Assembly: GCA_910585725.1 (NCBI GenBank)
Contig: CAJUFA010000009.1
Coordinates: 50,650 to 114,649 of the forward strand
Origin: an uncultured Dorea sp.
GTDB lineage: Bacteria > Bacillota > Clostridia > Lachnospirales > Lachnospiraceae
Direction: 5' to 3'
Length of the DNA stretch: 64,000 nucleotides
Shown: positions 8,647 to 17,687 of the stretch, piece after piece
Layout: each line of letters opens with the position of its first letter
Numbering within the stretch: the first letter of the stretch is position 1
Translations under genes and position numbers: made by a program
Notes under the pieces: generated by a model
Told to the model about the DNA's origin: nothing
What the model saw: only the letters and a program-made list of their open reading frames with translations
Database searches by the model: none

Positions 8647-9999
8647 ATGAAAGAACAAGAAGTGGAAAAAGAGAAGCAGGAAGAGGTAACAGAGACAGAG
8701 AGGCAGGCGCATTACTCTAATCCATTGAAATTTGGAAAAGGAGGACCGTCTAAACTCCGCCAACAGTTCAGCAGGGGAATGACGTATTTTCTGGTGGTTG
8801 CGGCAAGCCTGCTTTTTTATTTTGCATTGCTTAGGCTTACGTCTTTGTCCGAGAGTATAGAGGCTGTTATAGGAGTATTAAAACCGGTTATCTATGGCTG
8901 CGTGATCGCGTATTTGTTGAATCCGGTAGTGAAACAGGTGGACAAATATATGGTTCCGCTGCTTCAAAAGAAGATGACGAAACCAGAGCGGGCGGAAAAA
9001 GTATCGCGCGCGGCGGGAATCCTGGCGGCAATCGTCTTATTGATGGTAATTATTGTTACGTTGTGTAATCTTCTGATTCCGGAACTTTATTCCAGCGTGC
9101 GTGATCTGGTAGTGACGATGCCTAAACAGCTGAACGACATTGTGTCCGAATTAAGCGAGATGGAGCTGGACGAGTCGACGACGAGCACGATAATTAAGAC
9201 CGGGCTGAAAGAAGGAACGGATATGCTGTTGAACTGGCTGCGTACAGATCTCATGGGAAAAGCAAATGAGCTGATGTCCAATCTGACCGTGGGTGTGCTG
9301 AATATTCTAAGCGAAGTGTTCAGCGCGGTGATCGGTATTATCGTTTCGATCTACATATTGTTCAGCAAGGAATTGTTTGTACGGCAGTCAAAGAAGTGCG
9401 TCTATGCGCTTTTTTCTGCGAGACATGCCAATTTGCTGCTTCACCTTACGACGAAGAGCAACGAGATTTTCGGAGGGTTTGTGATTGGAAAGATAATCGA
9501 TTCTGCGATTATCGGAATCTTGTGTTTTATAGGTCTTACGATATTAAAGATGCCTTATGCATTACTTGTCAGCGTGATCGTAGGAGTTACGAATGTGATA
9601 CCTTTTTTTGGACCATATATAGGAGCGGTGCCGAGTACGATCCTGATTATGATTGATACGCCGATCAAAGGAATTTATTTCATTATATTTATCCTGCTGC
9701 TGCAGCAGTTTGACGGGAATATTCTGGGACCGAAGATCCTCGGTGATTCTACGGGATTATCCGCATTCTGGGTTATCGTGGCGATTCTTCTGGGAGGCGG
9801 ACTATTTGGTTTCGTGGGTATGGTTATGGGAGTACCTTCCTTTGCGGTCATGTATTACATTGTCCAAATGTTAATTAACAGTCACCTGGAGCGTAAGAAT
9901 CTTCCGACGGGGTCGGAATATTATGATACAATGAGTTATGTGGACGACGCCGGAGTTTATTATCATTCGGAAGAAACAGAAAATATTGCGGAATCGTAA
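8647..9999 (+). CDS. AI-2E family transporter
   Basis: 450 residues with a charged N-terminal tail and about seven to eight TM segments: an early pair around residues 45-95, one near 120-145, then a C-terminal cluster from about 215 to 410. The segments VISIYILFSKELF, GFVIGKIIDSAIIG and GVTNVIPFFGPYIGAVP are hallmark motifs of the AI-2E/PerM family. Members export AI-2 or act as Na+/H+ antiporters; the substrate here cannot be told from sequence. The next gene starts 17 bp after the stop and may be read through. Confidence 0.87.
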   Translation: MKEQEVEKEKQEEVTETERQAHYSNPLKFGKGGPSKLRQQFSRGMTYFLVVAASLLFYFALLRLTSLSESIEAVIGVLKPVIYGCVIAYLLNPVVKQVDKYMVPLLQKKMTKPERAEKVSRAAGILAAIVLLMVIIVTLCNLLIPELYSSVRDLVVTMPKQLNDIVSELSEMELDESTTSTIIKTGLKEGTDMLLNWLRTDLMGKANELMSNLTVGVLNILSEVFSAVIGIIVSIYILFSKELFVRQSKKCVYALFSARHANLLLHLTTKSNEIFGGFVIGKIIDSAIIGILCFIGLTILKMPYALLVSVIVGVTNVIPFFGPYIGAVPSTILIMIDTPIKGIYFIIFILLLQQFDGNILGPKILGDSTGLSAFWVIVAILLGGGLFGFVGMVMGVPSFAVMYYIVQMLINSHLERKNLPTGSEYYDTMSYVDDAGVYYHSEETENIAES

Positions 10000-10016
10000 G
10001 AAAGGGGATTGATAGT

Positions 10017-10937
10017 ATGCCGATCAGAGTACAGAATAATCTTCCTGTAAAGGAGATACTGGAACAAGAGAATATATTTGTTATGGATGAACATCGTGCG
10101 ATGCATCAGGATATCCGTCCGATTAAGATTGGACTTCTGAATCTGATGCCGCTTAAGGAGGACACGGAGCTTCAGATCCTGCGTTCTTTATCGAATACGC
10201 CGCTTCAGGTGGACGTAGCGTTTGTTACGGTGTCCACCCATGAGTCGAAGAATACGCCGACCAGTCATTTGAACCAGTTTTATCAGAAATTTTGTGAGAT
10301 CAGAAACGAGAAATTTGATGGTTTTATTATTACAGGGGCGCCGGTAGAACAGATTCCGTTCGAAGAGGTGGACTATTGGGAAGAATTAAAGGAGATTATG
10401 GAGTGGAGTAAGACGCATGTGACTTCTACCCTGCATCTGTGCTGGGGAGCGCAGGCCGGAATCTATTATCACTATGGTATTGATAAGGCGCCGATGGATG
10501 AGAAGGTATTCGGAGTATTCTGGCATAAGGTGATGAACCGTAAGATTCCGTTAGTGAGAGGGTTTGACGACATTTTCCTGGCTCCGCATTCCAGGCATAC
10601 GGAGGTTCCGATGGACGAGATTCGCAGGGAGAAGCGGCTGACGGTTCTGGCGGAATCAGAAGAGGCGGGATTATTCCTTGCCATGGCTGACGGAGGACGC
10701 CAGATATTCGTTATGGGACATCCGGAATATGACCGTGTAACGCTGGATGGGGAATATAAAAGAGATTTGTCGAAAGGGCTTCCGATTCGGATGCCGAAGA
10801 ATTATTATGTAGATGATAATCCGGAGAATAAGCCATTGCTTACATGGAGGGCTACGGCAAATAATCTGTATACGAACTGGCTCAATTATTACGTATATCA
10901 GGTGACGCCGTACGACCTGTATGGGACACCGTTCTAA
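10017..10937 (+). CDS. metAA: homoserine O-acetyltransferase, MetA family
   Basis: Acylates homoserine in the first committed step of methionine synthesis. The 306-residue protein has the MetA catalytic set: Cys142 in HLCWGAQAG, and His235 and Glu237 in MGHPEYDR. Residue 111 is Glu (PVEQIPFEEV); in this family Glu111 goes with acetyl-CoA use and Gly111 with succinyl-CoA, so I call it an acetyltransferase despite homology to E. coli succinyltransferase. The ATG follows AAAGGGG. It sits 17 bp after the AI-2E family gene, which may only reflect shared transcription. Confidence 0.93.
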   Translation: MPIRVQNNLPVKEILEQENIFVMDEHRAMHQDIRPIKIGLLNLMPLKEDTELQILRSLSNTPLQVDVAFVTVSTHESKNTPTSHLNQFYQKFCEIRNEKFDGFIITGAPVEQIPFEEVDYWEELKEIMEWSKTHVTSTLHLCWGAQAGIYYHYGIDKAPMDEKVFGVFWHKVMNRKIPLVRGFDDIFLAPHSRHTEVPMDEIRREKRLTVLAESEEAGLFLAMADGGRQIFVMGHPEYDRVTLDGEYKRDLSKGLPIRMPKNYYVDDNPENKPLLTWRATANNLYTNWLNYYVYQVTPYDLYGTPF

Positions 10938-10964
10938 TACAGTGTTTACAAGGGTTTTCGCCAT

Positions 10965-11150
10965 CAGACCAGGCTGATTTTTAAAACAAACACAATAGAC
11001 ATCGGAGAAGGTATTCCTGTTGATGACATTATCGAAACTGTCAATTAAAGCACAAAGGATTCCGATTCCACGCTTGCATGGTTTGCCGTTGGGGATTATA
11101 AAAAAGAGCCAATATCAGCGGCAAACTGCTTTGTATATAAAAATGAATAG
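10965..11150 (+). pseudogene. possible gene remnant with internal stop
   Basis: In one frame the region reads as plausible protein (QTRLIFKTNTIDIGEGIPVD, DDIIETVN, stop at 11046, then STKDSDSTLAWFAVGDYKKE and PISAANCFVYKNE, stop at 11148). There is no start codon with a ribosome site. Amino-acid composition is protein-like on both sides of the internal stop, which suggests a decayed gene fragment. I do not recognise the family. It could also be chance in an otherwise noncoding 365-bp gap. Confidence 0.3.
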
Positions 11151-11159
11151 CGTACATGC

Positions 11160-11200
11160 CAAAGGACATTTCATCTTTTATTCAGGTGGATGTCTTTTTT
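11160..11200 (+). terminator. putative terminator upstream of guaA
   Basis: AAAGGACAT is matched by ATGTC-TTT about 25 nt later and followed by a run of six T. The stem is imperfect. Confidence 0.45.
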
Positions 11201-11245
11201 GCGTAAGCGTCAAATCCCAATTTTCTGTAGCAATTGAATAAATAC

Positions 11246-11274
11246 TTTACACTGCAATTGCCAATTGATATAAT
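11246..11274 (+). promoter_or_regulatory. guaA promoter
   Basis: TTTACA (11246-11251), 17-bp spacer and perfect TATAAT (11269-11274). The predicted leader is only about 22 nt, so there is no room for a purine riboswitch. Confidence 0.75.
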
Positions 11275-11302
11275 GAGAATGTCAAAACAAAGGAGGTATG
11301 TT

Positions 11303-12283
11303 ATGGAGAACAATAAGAGACCGGACGATATGGAACGTATTACAACAGCAGAATTAGCGGAAGCATTTATTGCCGTGCAGGTAGAGCAGATCCAGGCGCA
11401 GGTGAAGGATAAGAAAGTCCTGTTGGCGTTATCAGGAGGAGTAGATTCTTCTGTAGTAGCGGCTCTTCTGATCAAGGCGATCGGAAAGCAGCTTGTCTGT
11501 GTGCATGTGAACCACGGCTTACTGCGAAAGGGTGAGCCTGAGCAGGTAGTAGAAGTGTTCCGTAATCAGATGGATGCGAACCTGATCTATGTAGACGCGG
11601 TGGACCGTTTCCTGGATAAGCTTGCAGACGTGGCGGAACCGGAGAGGAAGCGTAAGATCATAGGCGCGGAATTCATCCGTGTATTCGAAGAGGAAGCGCG
11701 TAAGCAGGAAGGAATCGAATTCCTGGCTCAGGGGACGATCTATCCGGATATCATAGAGAGTGACGGAGTGAAGGCGCATCATAATGTAGGCGGTCTTCCG
11801 GAGGATCTTCAGTTTGAGCTGGTAGAACCGTTGAAGTTTTTATACAAAGATGAGGTGCGTGTCGTAGGGAAAGCGCTTGGATTGCCGGACGGTATGGTTT
11901 ATCGTCAACCGTTTCCTGGTCCGGGACTTGGCGTACGTTGTCTGGGAGCGATTACACGGGAGCGTCTGGAGATTGTCCGCGAATCAGATGCGATACTTCG
12001 AGAGGAATTTGCTAAGAATGGACTGGAAGGAAAAGTGTGGCAGTATTTTACGGCAGTACCTGACTTTCGGTCTGTCGGTGTGTCAGGCGGCGCCCGTACC
12101 TTTGCGTATCCTGTGATTCTTCGTGCAGTGAACACGGTAGACGCTATGACGGCTACAGTGGAGAACATACCGTTTGAATTGCTGGAGCATATTACGCAGC
12201 GCATTACACATGAGGTGGCGGGAGTCAATCGTGTGCTCTATGATCTTACGCCGAAGCCTTGCGGGACGATCGAGTGGGAATAG
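11303..12283 (+). CDS. guaA: GMP synthase, ATP-pyrophosphatase subunit only
   Basis: Converts XMP to GMP with ATP and ammonia. The 326-residue protein contains the ATP-PPase P-loop LALSGGVDSSVVAALL and the C-terminal dimerisation domain ending KPCGTIEWE, but it has no N-terminal class I glutamine amidotransferase domain (normally about 190 residues). AGGAGG at 11291-11296 and the promoter at 11246 fix the start at 11303, so the domain is not merely missed by start choice. It resembles archaeal split GuaAb. Ammonia may come from a separate amidotransferase elsewhere or be used directly. A second, full-length guaA elsewhere is possible. Confidence 0.9.
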   Translation: MENNKRPDDMERITTAELAEAFIAVQVEQIQAQVKDKKVLLALSGGVDSSVVAALLIKAIGKQLVCVHVNHGLLRKGEPEQVVEVFRNQMDANLIYVDAVDRFLDKLADVAEPERKRKIIGAEFIRVFEEEARKQEGIEFLAQGTIYPDIIESDGVKAHHNVGGLPEDLQFELVEPLKFLYKDEVRVVGKALGLPDGMVYRQPFPGPGLGVRCLGAITRERLEIVRESDAILREEFAKNGLEGKVWQYFTAVPDFRSVGVSGGARTFAYPVILRAVNTVDAMTATVENIPFELLEHITQRITHEVAGVNRVLYDLTPKPCGTIEWE

Positions 12284-12318
12284 AGGGCTCTGTTAACCAT
12301 GGTAAGGAGATTAAGTCA

Positions 12319-14106
12319 ATGAATGTAAATGAAAGAATTGCGGCGCTCCGCGGAGTAATGGAAGAAAAAGGGATCGATATCTATATTGTTCCTACGGCTG
12401 ATTTTCATCAGAGCGAATATGTAGGCGGCTATTTTAAAGCGAGAAAATACATTACAGGTTTCTCCGGTTCTGCCGGGACTGCGGTGATTACGAAGGATGA
12501 AGCAAGACTATGGACGGACGGAAGGTACTTTATCCAGGCTGCGAAACAGCTTGAGGGAACCATCGTAGAACTGATGAAGATGGGCGAACCGGAAGTGCCG
12601 TCTTTGGAAGATTATGTGAAGCAGGCGCTGCCAGAAGGCGGGACGATCGGATTTGACGGACGCGTTGTGGCGATGGAAGAAGGCTGCAGATATAGAAAGA
12701 TGGCAGAGGAGAAAAAGGGAAAGCTCCTGTACGGAGAAGATTTGATTGATCAGATTTGGGAAGAACGTCCAAAGTTGTCGGAGGAGCCTGTATTTTCTCT
12801 GGATATTCGCTATACCGGAGAGACGGTAAAGAATAAGCTTGAGCGTATCAGGAAGGTTATGAGGGAGTGCGGCGTATCGACGCATATACTGACGACATTG
12901 GACGATATCTGCTGGACATTGAATATCCGTGGAAATGATATTGAATTCTTTCCGCTGGTATTGTCTTATGCCATGATAACTGAGAAGCAGGTACAGTTAT
13001 ATATCGACGAAGCGAAGTTGAATGAGGAGATAAGAGAGAGTTTTAAAGAAGAGGGAATCATACTTCACCCTTACAATGCAATCTATGAAGATGTTAAAAG
13101 CTTTAAGGAAACAGAAGTCATCTTAATTGATCCTGTAAAGCTTAACTATGCGCTTTACAGTAATATCCCGGAAGATGTGAAGAAAGTAGAACGGGCGAAT
13201 CCGGAGATATTATTTAAAGCGATGAAGAATCCGATAGAAGTCAAGAATATCCGGCAGGCTGAATTAAAGGACAGCGTTGCGCATGTCAGGTTTATGAAGT
13301 GGCTGAAGGAAAATGTCGGGAAGACGAAGATAACAGAGATGAGCGCTGTTGATAAGCTGGATGGATTCCGTAAGGAGATGGGGAATTTCATTCGACCCAG
13401 TTTCGAGCCGATTTCGTCATTCGGAGAACATGCGGCAATCGTCCATTATACCTCCTCTCCGGAGACGGATGTGGAGCTTTGCGAGGGTAATCTGTACCTT
13501 ACGGATACGGGGGCAGGGTTCTACGAAGGTTCTACGGACATTACCAGAACGTATGCGTTGGGCGAGATCCCTCAGGTTATGAAAGATCACTTTACCTTGG
13601 TTGCGATCAGTAATCTGCAGCTTGCAGGCGCGAGATTTCTGAGAGGCTGTACGGGAATCAACCTGGATATTTTGGCAAGGAAGCCGTTTTGGGACAGAGG
13701 ATTGAATTTTAATCACGGGACGGGACACGGAGTCGGATATCTTCTGAATATACACGAAGGTCCCGCCGGGATACGGTGGAAGTATTCGGCCAGAGATTCT
13801 CATGTATTGGAGGAAGGCATGATCTTGACGGACGAGCCGGGGATCTATATAGAAGGTTCTCATGGAATCCGTTTAGAGAATGAACTTCTGGTATGTAAGG
13901 GTGAAAAGAACGAATACGGGCAGTTTATGTATTTAGAGCCGATCACTTATATTCCGATGGACTTAGACGCGGTGAACCCGGATATGATGTCCGAAGATGA
14001 AAAGAAGCTGTTGAATGCATACCATAAGACAGTCTATGAAAAGATTGCTCCATATCTGGATGATGAAGAGAAAGAGTGGCTTAAGAAATATACCAGGGAA
14101 ATTTGA
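12319..14106 (+). CDS. pepP: Xaa-Pro aminopeptidase, M24 family
   Basis: A 595-residue three-domain aminopeptidase P that removes N-terminal residues before proline. The C-terminal pita-bread domain has the metal ligands in YLTDTGAGFYEGSTDITRTY (two Asp), GTGHGVGYLLNIHEGP (His), LTDEPGIYIEG (Glu) and GIRLENELLV (Glu). The two N-terminal creatinase-like domains (about 1-310) include the IYIVPTADFHQSEYV segment. Start ATG 12319 has AAGGAGA 8-9 bp upstream and follows guaA by 35 bp. It is cytosolic, with no signal peptide. The long form is common in Firmicutes. Confidence 0.92.
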   Translation: MNVNERIAALRGVMEEKGIDIYIVPTADFHQSEYVGGYFKARKYITGFSGSAGTAVITKDEARLWTDGRYFIQAAKQLEGTIVELMKMGEPEVPSLEDYVKQALPEGGTIGFDGRVVAMEEGCRYRKMAEEKKGKLLYGEDLIDQIWEERPKLSEEPVFSLDIRYTGETVKNKLERIRKVMRECGVSTHILTTLDDICWTLNIRGNDIEFFPLVLSYAMITEKQVQLYIDEAKLNEEIRESFKEEGIILHPYNAIYEDVKSFKETEVILIDPVKLNYALYSNIPEDVKKVERANPEILFKAMKNPIEVKNIRQAELKDSVAHVRFMKWLKENVGKTKITEMSAVDKLDGFRKEMGNFIRPSFEPISSFGEHAAIVHYTSSPETDVELCEGNLYLTDTGAGFYEGSTDITRTYALGEIPQVMKDHFTLVAISNLQLAGARFLRGCTGINLDILARKPFWDRGLNFNHGTGHGVGYLLNIHEGPAGIRWKYSARDSHVLEEGMILTDEPGIYIEGSHGIRLENELLVCKGEKNEYGQFMYLEPITYIPMDLDAVNPDMMSEDEKKLLNAYHKTVYEKIAPYLDDEEKEWLKKYTREI

Positions 14107-14114
14107 TAAAATCA

Positions 14115-14147
14115 GGTGGGCGGCATTATAAAAAATGTCGTCCATTT
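14115..14147 (+). terminator. putative terminator after pepP
   Basis: GGGCGGCATT pairs, with G-T wobbles, with AATGTCGTCC around an A/T loop, followed by ATTTTGG. Confidence 0.5.
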
Positions 14148-14196
14148 TGGCGATTATATTCAGTGGATAAAAAATTGATTTGTGAGGTGAAGCGAG

Positions 14197-15507
14197 ATGT
14201 ATAAAGAAATTATATCAGGGCTTACGTCCTTTATCGGGAAGAGCCCCACAGCGTTTCACGCGGTGGCGAATATAGGGGCGGTCTTGCGTGAGAATGGTTA
14301 TCAGAGGCTGGATGAAGGAGATAGATGGGAGATCGTACAGGGGGGAAAATATTATGTGACTCGAAACGACTCGAGTATTATAGCGCTGAATATCGGATCT
14401 AAGCTTAAGGATTACAGGTTTAAGATTGCGGCTTCCCACAGTGATTCTCCGACGTTTAAGATCAAAGAGAATGCTGAGATACAGGTGAAGGATAAGTATA
14501 TGAAGCTGAATACGGAAGGCTACGGAGGGATGCTGTGCGCCGCGTGGTTTGACCGTCCTCTTTCTGTTGCCGGTCGGGTAATAGTAAGGGAAGGAGAAAG
14601 ATATGCCGCAAGATTATTATGCGTTGACAGAGATCTGCTGTTAATTCCTAATATGGCGATTCATATGAACCGTGAGGTTAACAATGGCTATGCCTATAAT
14701 AAGCAGATAGATATGCTTCCGCTGATCGGGGGAAGTGAATGTAAGAAGGGGGATTTTAAGAAGTTTATAGCGAAGGAATTGAAAGTAGAAGAAGGAGACG
14801 TCTATGGTATGGATTTGTACCTTTATAATCGAATGGCGCCTTCTGTGTGGGGAATGAATCAGGAGTATATTTCCTGTCCGCAGTTAGACGACCTGCAGTG
14901 TGCGTATACTTCTCTTCAAGGATTTCTGCAGGGAGAAGACGACGGTGCGGTCAACGTGTTCGCATGCTTTGACAATGAAGAGGTGGGGTCGGGAACCAAG
15001 CAGGGAGCGGCGTCCACTTTCCTGTATGATATACTTTACCGTACAAATCTGAGTCTGGGAAAAGAAGAAGAGGAATTCTATCGTGGGGCGGCAAGAGGAT
15101 TCATGCTTAGCTGTGATAATGCGCACGCGGTTCATCCTAATCATACGGATAAGACGGATGAAAATAATTGCGTGTATATGAATGAAGGAATTGTTGTAAA
15201 ATCGCATGCCGGACAGAAGTATACCAGCGATGCGTTAAGCATCGCCGTGTTCCGGGGAATCTGTGAAGATGCGGGCGTGCCGCTTCAATTTTTTTCCAAT
15301 CGTTCTGATATGGTGGGAGGAAGTACGCTGGGTAATATCGCGATGTCCCAGGTGTCTATGAACAGTGTAGATATCGGTCTGCCTCAGCTTGCGATGCATT
15401 CTGCTTATGAAACCGCCGGAGTTAAGGACAGCTATTATATGATCCGGGCCGTGAGGAGATTCTTTGAAAGTCATATAGAAGCGCTGCCGGTTGATTTGCT
15501 GCCATAA
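14197..15507 (+). CDS. apeB: M18 family aminopeptidase
   Basis: 436-residue metallo-aminopeptidase of the aspartyl/M18 family. Metal and catalytic motifs visible are AASHSDSPTFK near residue 87, FDNEEVGSGTKQGA near 250, and SCDNAHAVHPNH near 308, with a late His in AMHSAYETAG. It should act as a large cytosolic dodecamer on acidic or neutral N-terminal residues. ATG 14197 follows a GAGGTGAAG site. With pepP upstream and asparaginase downstream it forms a rightward peptide and amino-acid catabolism group. Confidence 0.92.
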   Translation: MYKEIISGLTSFIGKSPTAFHAVANIGAVLRENGYQRLDEGDRWEIVQGGKYYVTRNDSSIIALNIGSKLKDYRFKIAASHSDSPTFKIKENAEIQVKDKYMKLNTEGYGGMLCAAWFDRPLSVAGRVIVREGERYAARLLCVDRDLLLIPNMAIHMNREVNNGYAYNKQIDMLPLIGGSECKKGDFKKFIAKELKVEEGDVYGMDLYLYNRMAPSVWGMNQEYISCPQLDDLQCAYTSLQGFLQGEDDGAVNVFACFDNEEVGSGTKQGAASTFLYDILYRTNLSLGKEEEEFYRGAARGFMLSCDNAHAVHPNHTDKTDENNCVYMNEGIVVKSHAGQKYTSDALSIAVFRGICEDAGVPLQFFSNRSDMVGGSTLGNIAMSQVSMNSVDIGLPQLAMHSAYETAGVKDSYYMIRAVRRFFESHIEALPVDLLP

Positions 15508-15540
15508 AGAGGCGGGGATAAGGAGGGAGAAATACGGAAG

Positions 15541-16560
15541 ATGCGAAAGATACTGATGATAGGAACCGGAGGAACGATAGCTTCTACACCGACAGAATAT
15601 GGACTGGCGCCTGGACTTACTCCGTCTGATATTCTATCTTATATTCCGGCAGTGGGGCAGGTCTGCGATGTGGACACCATACAGGTATGTAATCTGGACA
15701 GTACTAATGTGACGCCAAAGCATTGGCAGTTGTTAGCCGGGACGGTAGAAGAACATTATGAGGGATACGATGGCTTTGTGATCTGCCATGGAACAGATAC
15801 TTTGGCATATACTGCGGCGGCGCTTTCCTATATGATCCAGAATTCATCAAAGGCGATTGTGATTACGGGGGCACAGAAACCGATTCAGATGGATGTAACG
15901 GATGCAAGAACCAATCTTCTGGACAGTTTTATCTATGCGGCGGACGGCGAATCACAAGGAGTAAATATCGTGTTTGACGGGAAAGTGATCGCCGGAACGC
16001 GTGCGAAAAAGGAGCGAGCGAAGAGCTACGATGCATTTTCAAGTATTAATTTCCCGTATCTTGCAGTAATTCAGGAAGGTATGATCGTACGCTATATCAG
16101 AGAATCGGCTTACGAAGCGCCGGTCAGCTTCAGCTATGATATGAAGGACAGTGTGTATGTATTAAAACTGATTCCGGGAATGCATGCAAGTATTCTGCCA
16201 TATCTGTTTGAGCATTACGATTGTCTCGTGATCGAGAGTTTTGGAGTAGGGGGAATCCCCAATACGTTGGTACAGGAATTCTATCAGGAGATGAAGAAGT
16301 GGGAAGGCCGGGGAAAATATGTTGTGATGACGACTCAAGTGGCGAACGAAGGAAGTAATATGACGGTTTATGAGGTCGGTAAGCGTGTAAAACAGGAATT
16401 TAAACTTTTCGAGGCATATGATATGACTCTTGAAGCCGTGATTACCAAGATGATGTGGCTGATGGGGAAAAGCGCGGCAGATTATGAGGATATGAAAAAG
16501 AGTTTTTATACGGAAATCAATCATGATATTTTATTTACAAAGCGGCTGGAAAGCGAATGA
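15541..16560 (+). CDS. ansA: type I (cytosolic) L-asparaginase
   Basis: Hydrolyses asparagine to aspartate and ammonia. The 339-residue protein starts MRKILMIGTGGTIAS with nucleophile Thr12, and has the second motif CHGTDTLAYTAAAL and GAQKPI. No signal peptide is present, which fits the low-affinity cytosolic type. It is 33 bp after apeB with GGAGGG upstream. With asnB at 675 the window holds both the synthesis and breakdown of asparagine. The 3' end is followed by a long palindrome that may terminate it. Confidence 0.92.
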   Translation: MRKILMIGTGGTIASTPTEYGLAPGLTPSDILSYIPAVGQVCDVDTIQVCNLDSTNVTPKHWQLLAGTVEEHYEGYDGFVICHGTDTLAYTAAALSYMIQNSSKAIVITGAQKPIQMDVTDARTNLLDSFIYAADGESQGVNIVFDGKVIAGTRAKKERAKSYDAFSSINFPYLAVIQEGMIVRYIRESAYEAPVSFSYDMKDSVYVLKLIPGMHASILPYLFEHYDCLVIESFGVGGIPNTLVQEFYQEMKKWEGRGKYVVMTTQVANEGSNMTVYEVGKRVKQEFKLFEAYDMTLEAVITKMMWLMGKSAADYEDMKKSFYTEINHDILFTKRLESE

Positions 16561-16579
16561 CGCTCTCCGGCAGGCCGAT

Positions 16580-16621
16580 GTACTGTATCATTCATTAGGC
16601 TTAAAATAAATGATACAGTAC
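16580..16621. repeat. intergenic palindrome between convergent genes
   Basis: A 17-bp arm starting GTACTGTATCATT (16580-16596) pairs with its complement at 16605-16621 with one mismatch around an 8-nt loop. The arm core TGTATCATTCA is shared with the larger element at 25120. It could terminate both ansA and the leftward gene ending at 16683. Confidence 0.7.
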
Positions 16622-16682
16622 ACCGTATACTTCATTGACCGAATTCCGACAGCATGTGCGCAAAGAGATAAAGAAAATGTTT

Positions 16683-17315
16683 TTACAGGGTTTTCAACGG
16701 ATGCCGGATTACGGTTTTTAAGTTCGCCGGCTTACATCTTCGTGCGTCGCTTAGATAGATCTCATGGTGGCGGCGATATCCGTCCATATCCAATGCATAT
16801 CCTTGAGATTCGGCAAAGGTATTCATCGAAGTTATGGTTGCCGGTTCGTCGTCATAGGGACCGATGTGCATGCACTGGACACATAATCCTTCATCATAGG
16901 TAAGAAATTCCACTTTTGAATAATCTGTATTCTTCTTAGCGGCTGCTTCGCTAACGGCCCATTCATATTCTTTTTCTGTCACAAATTCCGGAAGGCGTAT
17001 CATAGAGATCCATTCAAAATCATCCTTTCTGGAATAATCAATGCCTTCTGTGTCGGATTGCCACCATAGTCCTTCCAGTGGAGGTACTACATAGTCGAAA
17101 TATCCGTCGATTTTATGATCGCCTCGTTTACTCATTTTGATTGTAAATGCAATTCCATAGAGCAGTCCAATGGATTCTTTATATGCTCCGCTCTCCTCGT
17201 TGGGGTTCCCCTTTCCACGCACGGAGATAAAGTTCATAGGAGGGATGGTAATGATCTCCGGTTTATTCTTAGGCAGATAGAATTCCTTATATTCTTTCTT
17301 GTAATCAAACGCCAT
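16683..17315 (-). CDS. GyrI-like small-molecule binding protein
   Basis: 210-residue stand-alone GyrI-like protein (AraC effector-binding fold). Features are PPMNFISVRGKGNPNE near residue 26, YGIAFTIKMSKRG, VVPPLEGLWW and VQCMHIGPYDDEPATI. No DNA-binding domain is present. Such proteins bind hydrophobic or toxic small molecules, and some hydrolyse cyclopropanoids. It overlaps the TfoX-like gene by 11 bp and belongs to a leftward set headed by a WYL regulator, suggesting a ligand-responsive operon. Ligand unknown. Confidence 0.75.
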   Translation of the reverse strand: MAFDYKKEYKEFYLPKNKPEIITIPPMNFISVRGKGNPNEESGAYKESIGLLYGIAFTIKMSKRGDHKIDGYFDYVVPPLEGLWWQSDTEGIDYSRKDDFEWISMIRLPEFVTEKEYEWAVSEAAAKKNTDYSKVEFLTYDEGLCVQCMHIGPYDDEPATITSMNTFAESQGYALDMDGYRRHHEIYLSDARRCKPANLKTVIRHPLKTL

Positions 17316-17652
17316 GTTTATTTTTCTCCTTCTCCTTTTTCTTTTTGGGTTTTGATTCAGGAAGTTCCCGGCAGGTTACTGTCGCCAGCTTTGTCAAAAG
17401 TTCCTGATCTTCTATGTCTTCCATTAGAAAATGGTTTTTTGCGCCTTTATAGGGCGGCGCTTCAGGCAGATTAGGACAGAGTTTCTGTCCGGCTTCAGTT
17501 ATCTTGATAAAAAGCTGGTCGCCGCAGACTACCGCAAAGAACTTACCGTTGCAATAAAATCCATATTCTCCAAACATTTTCCGGTATGTGATGGTTCCGG
17601 CATGCTGTAGCTGGTCGGCAACATATTCCACAAATTCGATTTTTGACGCCAT
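17305..17652 (-). CDS. TfoX/Sxy N-terminal domain protein
   Basis: 115 residues matching the TfoX N-terminal domain: IEFVEYVADQL, TYRKMFGEYGFYCNGKFFAVV and LFIKITEAGQ. A strongly basic Lys-rich tail follows (PKKKKEKEKNK). The C-terminal TfoX domain is absent, so it is the short form common in Firmicutes, not a proven competence regulator. It lies between the two GyrI-like genes. Confidence 0.8.
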   Translation of the reverse strand: MASKIEFVEYVADQLQHAGTITYRKMFGEYGFYCNGKFFAVVCGDQLFIKITEAGQKLCPNLPEAPPYKGAKNHFLMEDIEDQELLTKLATVTCRELPESKPKKKKEKEKNKHGV

Positions 17653-17687
17653 AGTGATTCTCCTTATATTGTGAATGAGTAAAATGG

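Noticed and set aside
10938..11302. Purine riboswitch or lost amidotransferase domain before guaA
   Set aside because: The promoter is only about 30 bp from the start codon, and the open-frame remnant shows no amidotransferase motifs such as a CGxC nucleophile elbow.
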